Below, one piece after another: positions 1-6,249 of a stretch of DNA of 8,616 bases; the first letter of the stretch is position 1, and each line of letters starts with the position of its first letter. The stretch covers positions 2,086 to 10,701 of the forward strand of contig DJUI01000042.1 of NCBI GenBank assembly GCA_002438305.1, written 5' to 3'. The translations under genes were made by a program, and so were the position numbers. The notes below the pieces were generated by a model. The model did not search any database, was not told the origin of the DNA, and saw nothing but the letters and a program-made list of their open reading frames with translations. The stretch is from Staphylococcaceae bacterium UBA6286. GTDB lineage: Bacteria; Bacillota; Bacilli; Staphylococcales; Staphylococcaceae.

Positions 1-62
1 TTCATTACTATAAGAATAACAAAAAACCCGTCCTTTGTATAAATCTATTATATGACAAATTT

Positions 63-92
63 TTAACTACTTTATGATTGAAAGAGTATAAT
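63..92 (+). promoter_or_regulatory. Probable sigma-A promoter of the alpha-amylase gene
   Basis: A perfect -10 hexamer TATAAT lies at 87-92. The best -35 match is TTAACT at 63-68, with an 18-base spacer. Transcription would start near 99, leaving a leader of about 35 bases before the amylase start. A 7-bp inverted repeat (ATGATTG at 74-80, CAATCAT at 105-111) flanks the -10 element. I see no good catabolite-response (cre) match. The -10 is convincing and the -35 is only fair. Confidence 0.55.
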
Positions 93-124
93 TAAGGCTA
101 TTAACAATCATACTTATACAATCT

Positions 125-129
125 GGAGG
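125..129 (+). promoter_or_regulatory. Ribosome binding site deciding the amylase start
   Basis: GGAGG precedes two adjacent ATG codons at 133 and 136. It is 3 bases from the first and 6 bases from the second. The second spacing is closer to the Gram-positive optimum, so 136 is preferred. The two options differ by one methionine only. Confidence 0.6.
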
Positions 130-135
130 AACATG

Positions 136-1596
136 ATGATACTTAATCACACAATTATGCAATATTTCGAATGGTACACAAATGGAGACGGTAATCACTG
201 GAACCGATTAAAAGAAGATGCAGCAACGCTGAAAGAACGCGGTATCGACGCTGTGTGGATTCCACCGGTCACTAAAGCTGACAATAACCAGAACCCAGGT
301 TACAGTGTCTATGACCACTTTGATATCGGTGAATTTGATCAAAAAGGCAGTGTGCGTACGAAATACGGCACTAAAGATGAACTAAAAGCAGCAATCAAAG
401 CCTGCCACGACAACGATATTAAAGTATATGTAGACATTGTTATGAATCACAAAGCAGGTGCTGATGAAACAGAACTCTTCAAAGTGGTTGAAGTTGACGC
501 AGATAATAGAACAGACGTGATTTCTGAACCGTTTGATATTGAAGGTTATACGAAATTCACGTTTCCAGGTCGTAACGGCAAATACAGTGACTTCATCTGG
601 AACTACACACATTTCAACGGCACAGACTATGATCATAAAACAGGTAATACCGGCGTGTACCGCATTCTCGGCGACAATAAAGGCTGGAATGAAAATGTGG
701 ATGACGAAAAGGGGAATTTCGATTATTTGATGTTCAGTAACATCGACTATAAGCACCCGGATGTCCGAAATGAAATGATTGAATGGGGCAAATGGCTCAT
801 CGACGAACTTGAAATTGATGGCATGCGTCTTGATGCCATCAAACATATCGAAAGTTATTTCATCCGCGACTTCATCAAGGCAATGAATGAACACTCAAAT
901 AATAATTTCTATTTTGTCGGAGAGTTTTGGCGTGCCGATGTTCAGACGAACGAGAGCTTCTTGATTGATGCTGAATATTCTCTCGACCTATTCGATGTTG
1001 CGCTGCACTATAATTTAAAAGAAGCATCAGAAGCTGGTGCTGCCTATGACTTGAGAACGATATTCGATAATACATTGGTCAAAGAAAACCCGCTGAACGC
1101 TGTCACATTTGTTGATAATCATGATTCTCAGCCCGGTGAATCCCTGGAATCATTTGTTCAGGACTGGTTCAAACAGAGTGCCTATGCATTAATCCTGCTG
1201 CGTTACGACGGATTCCCTGTTGTCTTCTACGGTGATTACTATGGTATCGCCGGTGAGCATCCGGTTGATGGTAAACAAATGGCTATCGACCCACTGTTAT
1301 ATGTCCGCAAGAAAAAAGCATTCGGTCAGCAGGATGATTATTTCGATCACAAGAACGTCATCGGCTGGGTCAGACGCGGTGCCAAAGAAGTAGAGAATTC
1401 AGGATGTGCCGTCATCATCAACAGCAGTAATGAAGATGCCGAAAAAACGATGTTTGTCGGCAAGGAAAAACAAGGTCAAGTGTGGCTTGATTATACTAAC
1501 ACACGTGACGAAGAAGTGATTATTGACGAAGAAGGAAATGGTGTTTTTAAAGTCAATCCAGGCAGTGTATCTGTCTACTGTCAAAAAGAAGAATAA
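136..1596 (+). CDS. Intracellular alpha-amylase, glycoside hydrolase family 13
   Basis: This endo-acting enzyme should hydrolyse internal alpha-1,4 bonds of starch, glycogen or maltodextrins. All four GH13 signature regions are visible (numbering from base 136): region I DIVMNH at about 100-105; region II GMRLDAIKH with nucleophile Asp233; region III FVGEFW with acid/base Glu263; and region IV FVDNHD with Asp330. The protein has 486 residues and matches the Bacillus liquefying (BLA-like, GH13_5) type along its length, including PGYSVYDHFDIGEFDQKG-like and HFNGTDYD segments, and a C-terminal beta domain ending VNPGSVSVYCQ. It begins directly with NHTIMQYFEWY, the start of the mature domain, with no signal peptide, so a cytoplasmic enzyme acting on imported or stored glucans is inferred. 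Related intracellular enzymes are sometimes named maltohexaose-forming. It stands alone, with its own promoter and a downstream hairpin terminator. The exact product pattern cannot be read from sequence. Confidence 0.95.
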   Translation: MILNHTIMQYFEWYTNGDGNHWNRLKEDAATLKERGIDAVWIPPVTKADNNQNPGYSVYDHFDIGEFDQKGSVRTKYGTKDELKAAIKACHDNDIKVYVDIVMNHKAGADETELFKVVEVDADNRTDVISEPFDIEGYTKFTFPGRNGKYSDFIWNYTHFNGTDYDHKTGNTGVYRILGDNKGWNENVDDEKGNFDYLMFSNIDYKHPDVRNEMIEWGKWLIDELEIDGMRLDAIKHIESYFIRDFIKAMNEHSNNNFYFVGEFWRADVQTNESFLIDAEYSLDLFDVALHYNLKEASEAGAAYDLRTIFDNTLVKENPLNAVTFVDNHDSQPGESLESFVQDWFKQSAYALILLRYDGFPVVFYGDYYGIAGEHPVDGKQMAIDPLLYVRKKKAFGQQDDYFDHKNVIGWVRRGAKEVENSGCAVIINSSNEDAEKTMFVGKEKQGQVWLDYTNTRDEEVIIDEEGNGVFKVNPGSVSVYCQKEE

Positions 1597-1607
1597 TCGA
1601 ACATAAT

Positions 1608-1639
1608 ATAACACCCGGCTGTCATCAGCCGGGTGTTAT
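1608..1639. terminator. Bidirectional intrinsic terminator between amylase and sepA-like genes
   Basis: This is a perfect 14-bp inverted repeat (arms 1608-1621 and 1626-1639) with a 4-base loop and a GC-rich core (CACCCGGCTG). It lies 11 bases after the amylase stop and 13 bases before the stop of the convergent sepA-like gene. The T-rich tail is modest on both strands (TTATTTAT on plus, ATATTATG on minus). The stem stability and the convergent gene arrangement support a shared terminator. Confidence 0.85.
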
Positions 1640-1652
1640 TTATACCAATATG

Positions 1653-2126
1653 TCAGTCATCATCTTTGTGATTCAAGTTTTCACTCTCAGGATAGAAAAA
1701 CTCTGTCAGTGCATAGAGTATACCGATGACTATCAAGATGACAAAGTAATTGATTCTAATGTGTTCATAGTTCAAATGGACAAACAAATAAAAGAAAGTC
1801 GTATTCATAAAAACGATAAAGATATGATATTTAGCGCCTTTAAAAAATGAATGCTCGGGATTTCTTTTCTTCAGTTCATCAATAATAAATTCTATTACTA
1901 AGAGCAGGAAGTAGCCGGATACTATATAGGACCCATAATAAAATAAATTATCAATCATGCTCTGATTATAGGTGAATTCAGCAAGCTGTAAATAAATTAA
2001 AATGCGGCTCAAGCCATACAATCCAAAGGCGACCATCAATAAAAAAGTAATACCGGATATTAAGACGATAGCTGTAATCATCACGATGGAGAGGAGAGAC
2101 CTGCCGTGAATTTTAAAGCGTTTCAA
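1653..2126 (-). CDS. sepA: SepA-like four-helix membrane protein (putative multidrug efflux protein)
   Basis: This is a 157-residue very hydrophobic protein with four predicted membrane helices (about 11-36, 61-83, 100-118 and 126-144) and a short acidic cytosolic tail. It matches S. aureus SepA as I remember it, in length, topology and several blocks: GLYGLSRILIY at 35-45, FTYNQSMIDNLFYYGSYI at 51-68 and FYPESENLN at 144-152. SepA was described in S. aureus as a small multidrug efflux protein affecting antiseptic and dye susceptibility; it is unlike classic SMR pumps. Substrates here are inferred only. The start codon is TTG (2124-2126), chosen because AAAGAGG at 2134-2140 sits 7 bases upstream and no ATG fits the N-terminus better. 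The gene is divergent from galE and convergent with the amylase gene, so it forms its own transcription unit. In S. aureus the gene lies near other efflux genes; none is adjacent here. Confidence 0.85.
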   Translation of the reverse strand: MKRFKIHGRSLLSIVMITAIVLISGITFLLMVAFGLYGLSRILIYLQLAEFTYNQSMIDNLFYYGSYIVSGYFLLLVIEFIIDELKKRNPEHSFFKGAKYHIFIVFMNTTFFYLFVHLNYEHIRINYFVILIVIGILYALTEFFYPESENLNHKDDD

Positions 2127-2133
2127 TGAATTA

Positions 2134-2140
2134 CCTCTTT
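2134..2140 (-). promoter_or_regulatory. Ribosome binding site supporting a TTG start for the sepA-like gene
   Basis: Read on the minus strand, AAAGAGG is followed by a 7-base spacer (TAATTCA) and then TTG at 2126-2124. The strong Shine-Dalgarno match and good spacing justify the non-ATG start. Confidence 0.7.
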
Positions 2141-2263
2141 CTATAACTTGTTATTGATCAACTAAGTGCACAATTAGATTTCTTTAAATATAATAGAAGA
2201 CTATATACATTAGAAAGTAATTTGATTTACAATAACAAATAATTAAAAATGCAAAACCTTTCA

Positions 2264-2272
2264 TGTTATACT
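2264..2272 (+). promoter_or_regulatory. Extended -10 promoter of galE
   Basis: TGTTATACT combines a TGn extension (2264-2266) with the -10 hexamer TATACT (2267-2272). The -35 region is poor (TTAAAA at 2243-2248, spacer 18), which is typical of extended -10 promoters. It lies about 31 bases upstream of the galE start codon. The rest of the divergent spacer 2127-2263 is AT-rich and must hold the sepA-like promoter, but I could not pick a convincing pair of hexamers on the minus strand. Confidence 0.55.
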
Positions 2273-2290
2273 AATAGTAATTATATGGAT

Positions 2291-2296
2291 GAGGAG
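2291..2296 (+). promoter_or_regulatory. Ribosome binding site deciding the galE start
   Basis: GAGGAG is followed by a 7-base spacer and ATG at 2304. An in-frame ATG at 2289 overlaps this site and has no Shine-Dalgarno sequence of its own, so 2304 is the start. Confidence 0.85.
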
Positions 2297-2303
2297 AAAC
2301 ATT

Positions 2304-3278
2304 ATGTACACAATTTTAGTTACAGGCGGAGCTGGTTACATCGGTTCACATACTGTTAAACGGTTACTGGATGCCGGCTACAACGTTGTAGTAGCAGACG
2401 ATTTGTCGACCGGCCATCAATCTGCGGTAGACAGCCGTGCCGCTTTCTATGAATTAGATGTATGTAATAATCAGGCATTCGGTGACGTTCTGGAAAAAGA
2501 ACAAGTGGAAGCCGTCTTGCACTGTGCCGGTAAGATTGTTGTCAGTGAAAGTGTTGAAAACCCATTAAAGTATTTCGATCATAACGTTTCAGGATTGAAT
2601 GAAGTTTTAAAAGTTGTCGTTGAAAAAGGCATTAAGAAATTCATGTTTTCTTCAACTGCATCTATATATGGTAATAATTGTTTCAATATTAAAGCGGTCG
2701 AAACAACGCCCGTAGCACCGACAAATCCTTATGCTTCTTCAAAATTAATGGGCGAGCAGATGATTCACTGGGTAAGTGAACGTTACGATATGAACTATGT
2801 CATTTTCCGTTATTTTAATGTCGCTGGAGCAGAACTTGATTCGTCTAACGGCCTGCGCACTAAGAATCCTACTCATCTTGTGCCATCTATCAACTTAACA
2901 TTGCTCGGCAAACGTCCAGTCTTCGAAATTTTCGGCAACAATTATCAGACAGAAGATGGCACTTGTATTAGAGACTATATTCACGTCTGCGATCTTGCGC
3001 GCGCGCATCAATTAGGCATGGATTATTTATTTGATAATGGTCAATCCACTATATTTAATCTAGGCTCTGAAAAAGGTTATTCCGTCAAAGAAGTTGCAGA
3101 TACTGCATCTCAAATCACAGGAATTCCTTTGATTTACAAGATTTCAGAACGCCGCGAAGGAGACCCTGACTTTGTCCTAGCCAATGCGGGGAAAGCACGC
3201 GAAAAATTAAACTGGGAACCTGAATACACTTTAGAAGAAATCATTAAATCAGATTTCGACTGGCGTAAACAATCTTGA
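2304..3278 (+). CDS. galE: UDP-glucose 4-epimerase
   Basis: GalE is a cytosolic NAD-dependent short-chain dehydrogenase (extended class) that interconverts UDP-glucose and UDP-galactose. Some homologs also accept the N-acetyl forms. The 324-residue length is typical. Visible motifs are the Rossmann glycine motif GGAGYIG at 8-14, the NAD-binding DDLSTGH at 32-38, the catalytic Ser/Thr block FSSTASIYG with Thr118, and YASSK with Tyr143 and Lys147. Also present are RYFNVAGA at 169-176 and the sugar-nucleotide contacts RDYIHV at 223-228 and RREGDPD at 283-289. It has its own extended -10 promoter and terminator, and no galK or galT lies next to it. A biosynthetic role, supplying UDP-galactose for wall or surface polysaccharide, is therefore as likely as galactose breakdown (inference). 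Confidence 0.95.
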   Translation: MYTILVTGGAGYIGSHTVKRLLDAGYNVVVADDLSTGHQSAVDSRAAFYELDVCNNQAFGDVLEKEQVEAVLHCAGKIVVSESVENPLKYFDHNVSGLNEVLKVVVEKGIKKFMFSSTASIYGNNCFNIKAVETTPVAPTNPYASSKLMGEQMIHWVSERYDMNYVIFRYFNVAGAELDSSNGLRTKNPTHLVPSINLTLLGKRPVFEIFGNNYQTEDGTCIRDYIHVCDLARAHQLGMDYLFDNGQSTIFNLGSEKGYSVKEVADTASQITGIPLIYKISERREGDPDFVLANAGKAREKLNWEPEYTLEEIIKSDFDWRKQS

Positions 3279-3283
3279 ACAAG

Positions 3284-3309
3284 AATCACGGCGAGGGCCG
3301 TGATTTTTT
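3284..3309 (+). terminator. Intrinsic terminator of galE
   Basis: A 9-bp stem AATCACGGC / GCCGTGATT (3284-3292 and 3297-3305) with a 4-base GAGG loop runs into a six-T tract (3304-3309). It begins 5 bases after the galE stop. On the minus strand the tail is CTTGTT, so it should work poorly for the converging amidohydrolase gene. Confidence 0.9.
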
Positions 3310-3359
3310 AATTTGAAGGCCGAGAAATCGCGAAACCTGCTCAAACACGACCTTCCAAT

Positions 3360-4901
3360 TTATTTTCTATAGACGATATCCCCATCAACAATAGTCATTG
3401 CGACGTTTATTTTGTGAATATCAAGAGGATCAACTGTAAAGGGATTCTCTTCAAGTATCGTGAAGTCAGCCAAGTAACCCTCTTTTATCAGTCCATTGTC
3501 CGGGCGTTGTGCGACATCTGCTGCAAGTACAGTATACAGGCGCACAGCATCAAATACTGATAGTGCCTGAGCCATTGTATATTGAGTGTCTCCGTCAAAT
3601 GGTCTGCGGTTCACTGCAGCATCAATCCCTACAAGTGGATTAAATGATTCAATCGGTGCATCTGATCCACCACCGATGACAATTCCCCGGTCAAGCAATG
3701 TTTGCCAGATGTAGGCATATTGAATACGTTCGTCGCCGACACGATCCATCGCCCACGGAAAATCAGATGTCAAGAATGACGGCTGTACATCACAGATAAC
3801 TGGCAGTTCAGCTATGCGGTCTACTAAATCAGCTCCAAGAAAACTGACATGAATCAAGCGGTCACGTCCTGTTGCTGGGGGATACTTTTCAATAGCATCG
3901 AGCACCATTTCACACGCCCGGTCACCAATCATATGCACAGCAACTGTTGCGTTATGACGTCTCGCCTTCTGCACTTGTGCTTCCAGCTCTTCCTGCGTAT
4001 ATATCGCAAGCCCCGACGTCTCCGGTGCATCGCTGTATGGTTCACGGAATAACGCGGTTCTTCCACCAAGCGCACCGTCCGCGTAAAACTTCATGCTGTC
4101 AGCTTTGATCCATGTGTCATAAGTGTAATCTGTCGCCATCAGTTCTTCAAATATGGCAGTATGTCTCAGCAGATTAAGACGTAGTTGTTTCTTACCTTTG
4201 CCGAATGTCTTTTTGTAAGCATTGAAGACATTGTGGAAATCCTGATAATACGCTAGGTCTTCTGTGTGAATAGCGGTCAAACCAACCGCATGCATGGCAT
4301 CTGCCGCGCGTTCCATATGAAGCGTGAGTGATTGTTCTGTTTCATGCATGCTGGCATCGACGAATTGCTCCATTGCAGCATCATGTACCCAGCCGTTCAA
4401 TACGCCGTTCTGTTTTTCATAACGGCCGCCTTCCATGTCTTGAACGTCATCTGTTATATTCAGCGCTTCGAGTGCTGCACTGTTCACGATTGCGGCATGA
4501 CGACAAATACGTTTGATCAGTACTTTGTGAGAAGTCAATTCATCCAGTTCCTGACGCGTCATCCGGTGACCCAGCTGATTATCATCATATCCTTCGCAGA
4601 CGAGCCAGCTATTGTCAGGTAAACAATCTACCGCTTCTCTGATCTTCTGCTTAACCGTATCAATCGCGCGTTCATCTCTAAAATCAATCCCACCGAGAGC
4701 AATTCCTGTACCGACCAAATGGATGTGGGTATCGATAAGTCCCGGGAGCATCGTCCGTCCGTTCAAATCTATATAATCGGCATCTAGTTCAGGTACCTCA
4801 TCAAATACTGCCGTAATGCGGTTATCATCAACTGCGACAGCCGCCACCTGTCTGCCGTCAGCTTCCATCGTATATATTGGACCATTATGATAAATCTTCA
4901 T
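3360..4901 (-). CDS. YtcJ-type metal-dependent amidohydrolase (amidohydrolase family 3)
   Basis: This 513-residue cytosolic protein has the layout of the YtcJ-like branch of amidohydrolases: an N-terminal beta-sandwich piece with the typical YHNGPIYTM opening, a TIM-barrel, and a C-terminal sandwich piece ending IVDGDIVYRK. Numbering from base 4901, the metal-site features are the HxH motif in PGLIDTHIHL (His59, His61), Lys271 in MKFYADGALGGRTA, His323 in VAVHMIGDRA, His351 in IHVSF and Asp414 in GGGSDAPIE. Members hydrolyse amide or related C-N bonds, sometimes formamides or ureas; the substrate here cannot be told. Start choice: AGGGGG (4908-4913) directly abuts an ATG at 4907 but stands 6 bases from the ATG at 4901, so 4901 is preferred (4907 would add two residues). 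It follows the metallopeptidase gene on the same strand, but a terminator-like hairpin lies between them. No clear terminator follows it on the minus strand. Confidence 0.9.
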   Translation of the reverse strand: MKIYHNGPIYTMEADGRQVAAVAVDDNRITAVFDEVPELDADYIDLNGRTMLPGLIDTHIHLVGTGIALGGIDFRDERAIDTVKQKIREAVDCLPDNSWLVCEGYDDNQLGHRMTRQELDELTSHKVLIKRICRHAAIVNSAALEALNITDDVQDMEGGRYEKQNGVLNGWVHDAAMEQFVDASMHETEQSLTLHMERAADAMHAVGLTAIHTEDLAYYQDFHNVFNAYKKTFGKGKKQLRLNLLRHTAIFEELMATDYTYDTWIKADSMKFYADGALGGRTALFREPYSDAPETSGLAIYTQEELEAQVQKARRHNATVAVHMIGDRACEMVLDAIEKYPPATGRDRLIHVSFLGADLVDRIAELPVICDVQPSFLTSDFPWAMDRVGDERIQYAYIWQTLLDRGIVIGGGSDAPIESFNPLVGIDAAVNRRPFDGDTQYTMAQALSVFDAVRLYTVLAADVAQRPDNGLIKEGYLADFTILEENPFTVDPLDIHKINVAMTIVDGDIVYRK

Positions 4902-4907
4902 CTTCAT

Positions 4908-4913
4908 CCCCCT
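4908..4913 (-). promoter_or_regulatory. Ribosome binding site of the amidohydrolase gene
   Basis: AGGGGG on the minus strand touches the ATG at 4907 and is 6 bases from the ATG at 4901, which favours the shorter form. It lies only a few bases beyond the U-rich tail of the hairpin at 4917-4951, leaving no room for a promoter between them. Confidence 0.6.
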
Positions 4914-4916
4914 AAA

Positions 4917-4951
4917 ATAAAAAAAGATATACTATCGTTAGTATATCTTTT
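4917..4951 (-). terminator. Hairpin with U-tract between metallopeptidase and amidohydrolase genes
   Basis: This is a perfect 13-bp inverted repeat (arms 4922-4934 and 4939-4951) with a 4-base loop. On the minus strand it is followed by an uninterrupted run of Ts, which continues the arm, then ATTTTA. It starts 17 bases after the metallopeptidase stop. The shape fits an intrinsic terminator, although the stem is AT-rich. It could instead be an operator or an attenuator for the amidohydrolase gene, because it abuts that gene's ribosome binding site. Confidence 0.7.
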
Positions 4952-4968
4952 AATACAACGCATGACTA

Positions 4969-5829
4969 TCATTCAAGTCCCATTTCACTGAATGTATTGC
5001 CGCCGCGGATGTCTCCAGTCTCATAACCTTTTTTGAACCACTTCATACGGTCAGCACTTGAACCATGGGTAAATGTATCCGTATTGACACGTCCCATAGA
5101 CTGTTCCTGTAATGTATCATCACCAACCGCATGGGCTGCTTTAATAGCTTCTTCGATGTCTCCCTCTTCAGTGACACCCATCTTCTGTTCATAATGGGCA
5201 TACACTCCGGCATAATAATCAGCCTGAAGTTCCATCGCTACAGAATATCGATTGAATTCTTTTTCGCTTAACTGTTGTCTTAAACGGTTCACTTTGTCAG
5301 CTGTCCCTAGTTGATTCTGTACATGGTGACCGACCTCGTGTGCGATGACATAGGCCATGGCAAAGTCTCCAGGAGCCTGGAATCGCTGATCAAGCTCATC
5401 CATGAACGTCAAATCGATATAGAGTTTCTCGTCAGCCGGACAATAGAATGGGCCCATCTCTGAGCCAGCGTTACCACAGCCTGTGCTGACAGCATTAGAG
5501 AATAATACCATCGTTGGTTCTTCGTAAGTCAATCCTTCATCCTGGAACAACTTGTTCCATACTGTTTCCGTATCTTTCAGTACAACACTGGCAAACTGTT
5601 CACGTTCTGTCTGACCCGACTGTCCGGAGTCATTCGTTTGAGTCTGCTGCGTCTGCTGATTAGATGTACCGCCGCCTAATATATCAGTCGGATCTCCGCC
5701 CATCAGCATATAAACGATCGCAATAATAATACCAAGACAACCGACACCGCCGCCAGTTGCTAGACCACGACCACCGCCGCCACCGACATTTTCTACATTT
5801 GAACTCCCCTGTCTCCCTTGCCATTCCAT
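4969..5829 (-). CDS. YpfJ-family neutral zinc metallopeptidase, membrane-anchored
   Basis: This 286-residue protein belongs to the 'putative neutral zinc metallopeptidase' family (YpfJ type). Residues 1-25 are glycine-rich and hydrophilic, with NVENVGGGGG; a single membrane helix spans about 26-43 (GCLGIIIAIVYMLMG). A Gln/Thr/Ser-rich linker (about 53-73) follows, then the peptidase domain. The zinc motif is HEVGH at 164-168, with Glu165 as the likely catalytic base; a third ligand probably comes from the ELQADYYAG block (Glu200 or Asp204). Other family blocks are CGNAGSEMGPFYCPAD at 118-133 and THGSSADRMKWFKKGYETGD at 254-273. The domain presumably faces outside the membrane. Substrate and role are unknown for the family. 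AGGAGG at 5837-5842 sits 7 bases before the ATG. A perfect TATAAT on the minus strand upstream suggests its own promoter. Confidence 0.92.
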   Translation of the reverse strand: MEWQGRQGSSNVENVGGGGGRGLATGGGVGCLGIIIAIVYMLMGGDPTDILGGGTSNQQTQQTQTNDSGQSGQTEREQFASVVLKDTETVWNKLFQDEGLTYEEPTMVLFSNAVSTGCGNAGSEMGPFYCPADEKLYIDLTFMDELDQRFQAPGDFAMAYVIAHEVGHHVQNQLGTADKVNRLRQQLSEKEFNRYSVAMELQADYYAGVYAHYEQKMGVTEEGDIEEAIKAAHAVGDDTLQEQSMGRVNTDTFTHGSSADRMKWFKKGYETGDIRGGNTFSEMGLE

Positions 5830-5881
5830 AATGTATCCTCCTAAAATAAGCTGTTAATGAATAACTTATTGTTTAATACCC

Positions 5882-5897
5882 ATTATAGAATATTATT
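5882..5897 (-). promoter_or_regulatory. Probable -10 region of the metallopeptidase promoter
   Basis: The minus strand reads TATAAT at 5887-5882. The nearest -35-like sequence upstream is TTTGAA with a 15-base spacer, or TTGAAT with 14, both short, so only the -10 is convincing. The leader to the start codon is about 45 bases. It contains a small dyad AATAAG/CTTATT (5845-5850 and 5865-5870) just upstream of the AGGAGG ribosome binding site. Confidence 0.45.
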
Positions 5898-5920
5898 TAT
5901 CATTCAAACATAGAAATTAA

Positions 5921-6240
5921 TCATATATGATATTTTACAGCAGCAATCAAATAATCTGCCGCACCAGGAACGACTTCATAGTACGCTTTGAAACGGTTGT
6001 CTGCTTCGTACGTCATCATTAATCCGAGATGCATCTCCCGTCTGTACTGCGGCCAGTAATAGCTGAGATGCAACGAGGCAATATGTGCACCCTACTGTTC
6101 CGGAGTTCTCTATGTTTAGTCACTGCATCAGTCAGAAGTGATTTAATATTGCGATCAATCGCTGTCACCTGCTGATAGTCTTCTTCTTTTTTGTAAAAAA
6201 AGAATCGTTTCTCTTTGAATTTCAAGCGAAAACGATTCAT
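5921..6240 (-). pseudogene. Frameshifted TipAS-type ligand-binding domain protein
   Basis: Two overlapping minus-strand reading frames together look like one small TipAS-like protein of about 105 residues. The first frame (from ATG 6240) gives a basic N-terminal part, then the helix IDRNIKSLLTDAVTKHREL, and drifts into unrelated sequence after about residue 50. From about 6088 down to the TGA at 5921, a second frame encodes 55 residues including AHIASLHLSYYW, REMHLGLMMTYEADNRFKAY and PGAADYLIAAV. The pattern H..GL...Y..D.RF...Y....PG.A.YL..A is that of the TipAS domain, which binds thiopeptides and other small ligands at the C-terminus of some MerR-type regulators. The two parts join if one base is missing near the GGG run (minus strand, 6092-6090); a TAG at 6094-6092 blocks an earlier switch. 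There is no MerR DNA-binding part and no Shine-Dalgarno before 6240. It is a decayed gene or a sequencing error. Confidence 0.7.
6195..6238 (-). terminator. Probable terminator of the adaptor operon
   Basis: Arms GAATCGTTT (6202-6210) and AAACGATTC (6230-6238) pair over 9 bp, with a 19-base loop that may pair partly inside. On the minus strand they are followed at once by seven Ts (6201-6195). It lies 11 bases after the adaptor stop. The long loop and modest GC content lower confidence. It overlaps the first codons of the TipAS-like remnant. Confidence 0.6.
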
Positions 6241-6249
6241 GGAATCTAG

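Noticed and set aside
382..894. 170-residue open frame on the minus strand inside the amylase gene
   Set aside because: It is antisense to a well-supported GH13 gene, has no ribosome binding site, and its Cys, Phe and Ile-rich content is typical of a shadow frame.
1650..1850. 66-residue open frame on the plus strand opposite the sepA-like gene
   Set aside because: It is the complement of the C-terminal part of the sepA-like gene and lacks a ribosome binding site.
2289..2303. Five-residue extension of GalE from ATG 2289
   Set aside because: This ATG overlaps the GAGGAG ribosome binding site of the start at 2304, and GalE proteins begin right before the ILVTGGAGYIG strand.
3312..3358. Imperfect inverted repeat (GAAGG/CCTTC core) after the amidohydrolase stop, considered as its terminator
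   Set aside because: Only a 5-bp continuous core with mismatches, a loop of over 25 bases and no T-run on the minus strand.
4328..4622. Plus-strand open frames of 62 and 96 residues inside the amidohydrolase gene
   Set aside because: They are antisense shadows with Cys/His-rich composition and no ribosome binding site. The minus-strand amidohydrolase has all family motifs.
6085..6096. Programmed ribosomal frameshifting in the TipAS-like gene
   Set aside because: No heptameric slippery sequence or downstream hairpin is seen at the junction; a simple one-base loss at a short G run explains it.
6019..6240. An intact 73-residue gene on the minus strand
   Set aside because: Its last part is unrelated to its first, it lacks a ribosome binding site, its start is inside a terminator, and the neighbouring frame carries the rest of a TipAS-like domain. 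It is better read as part of a frameshifted gene.
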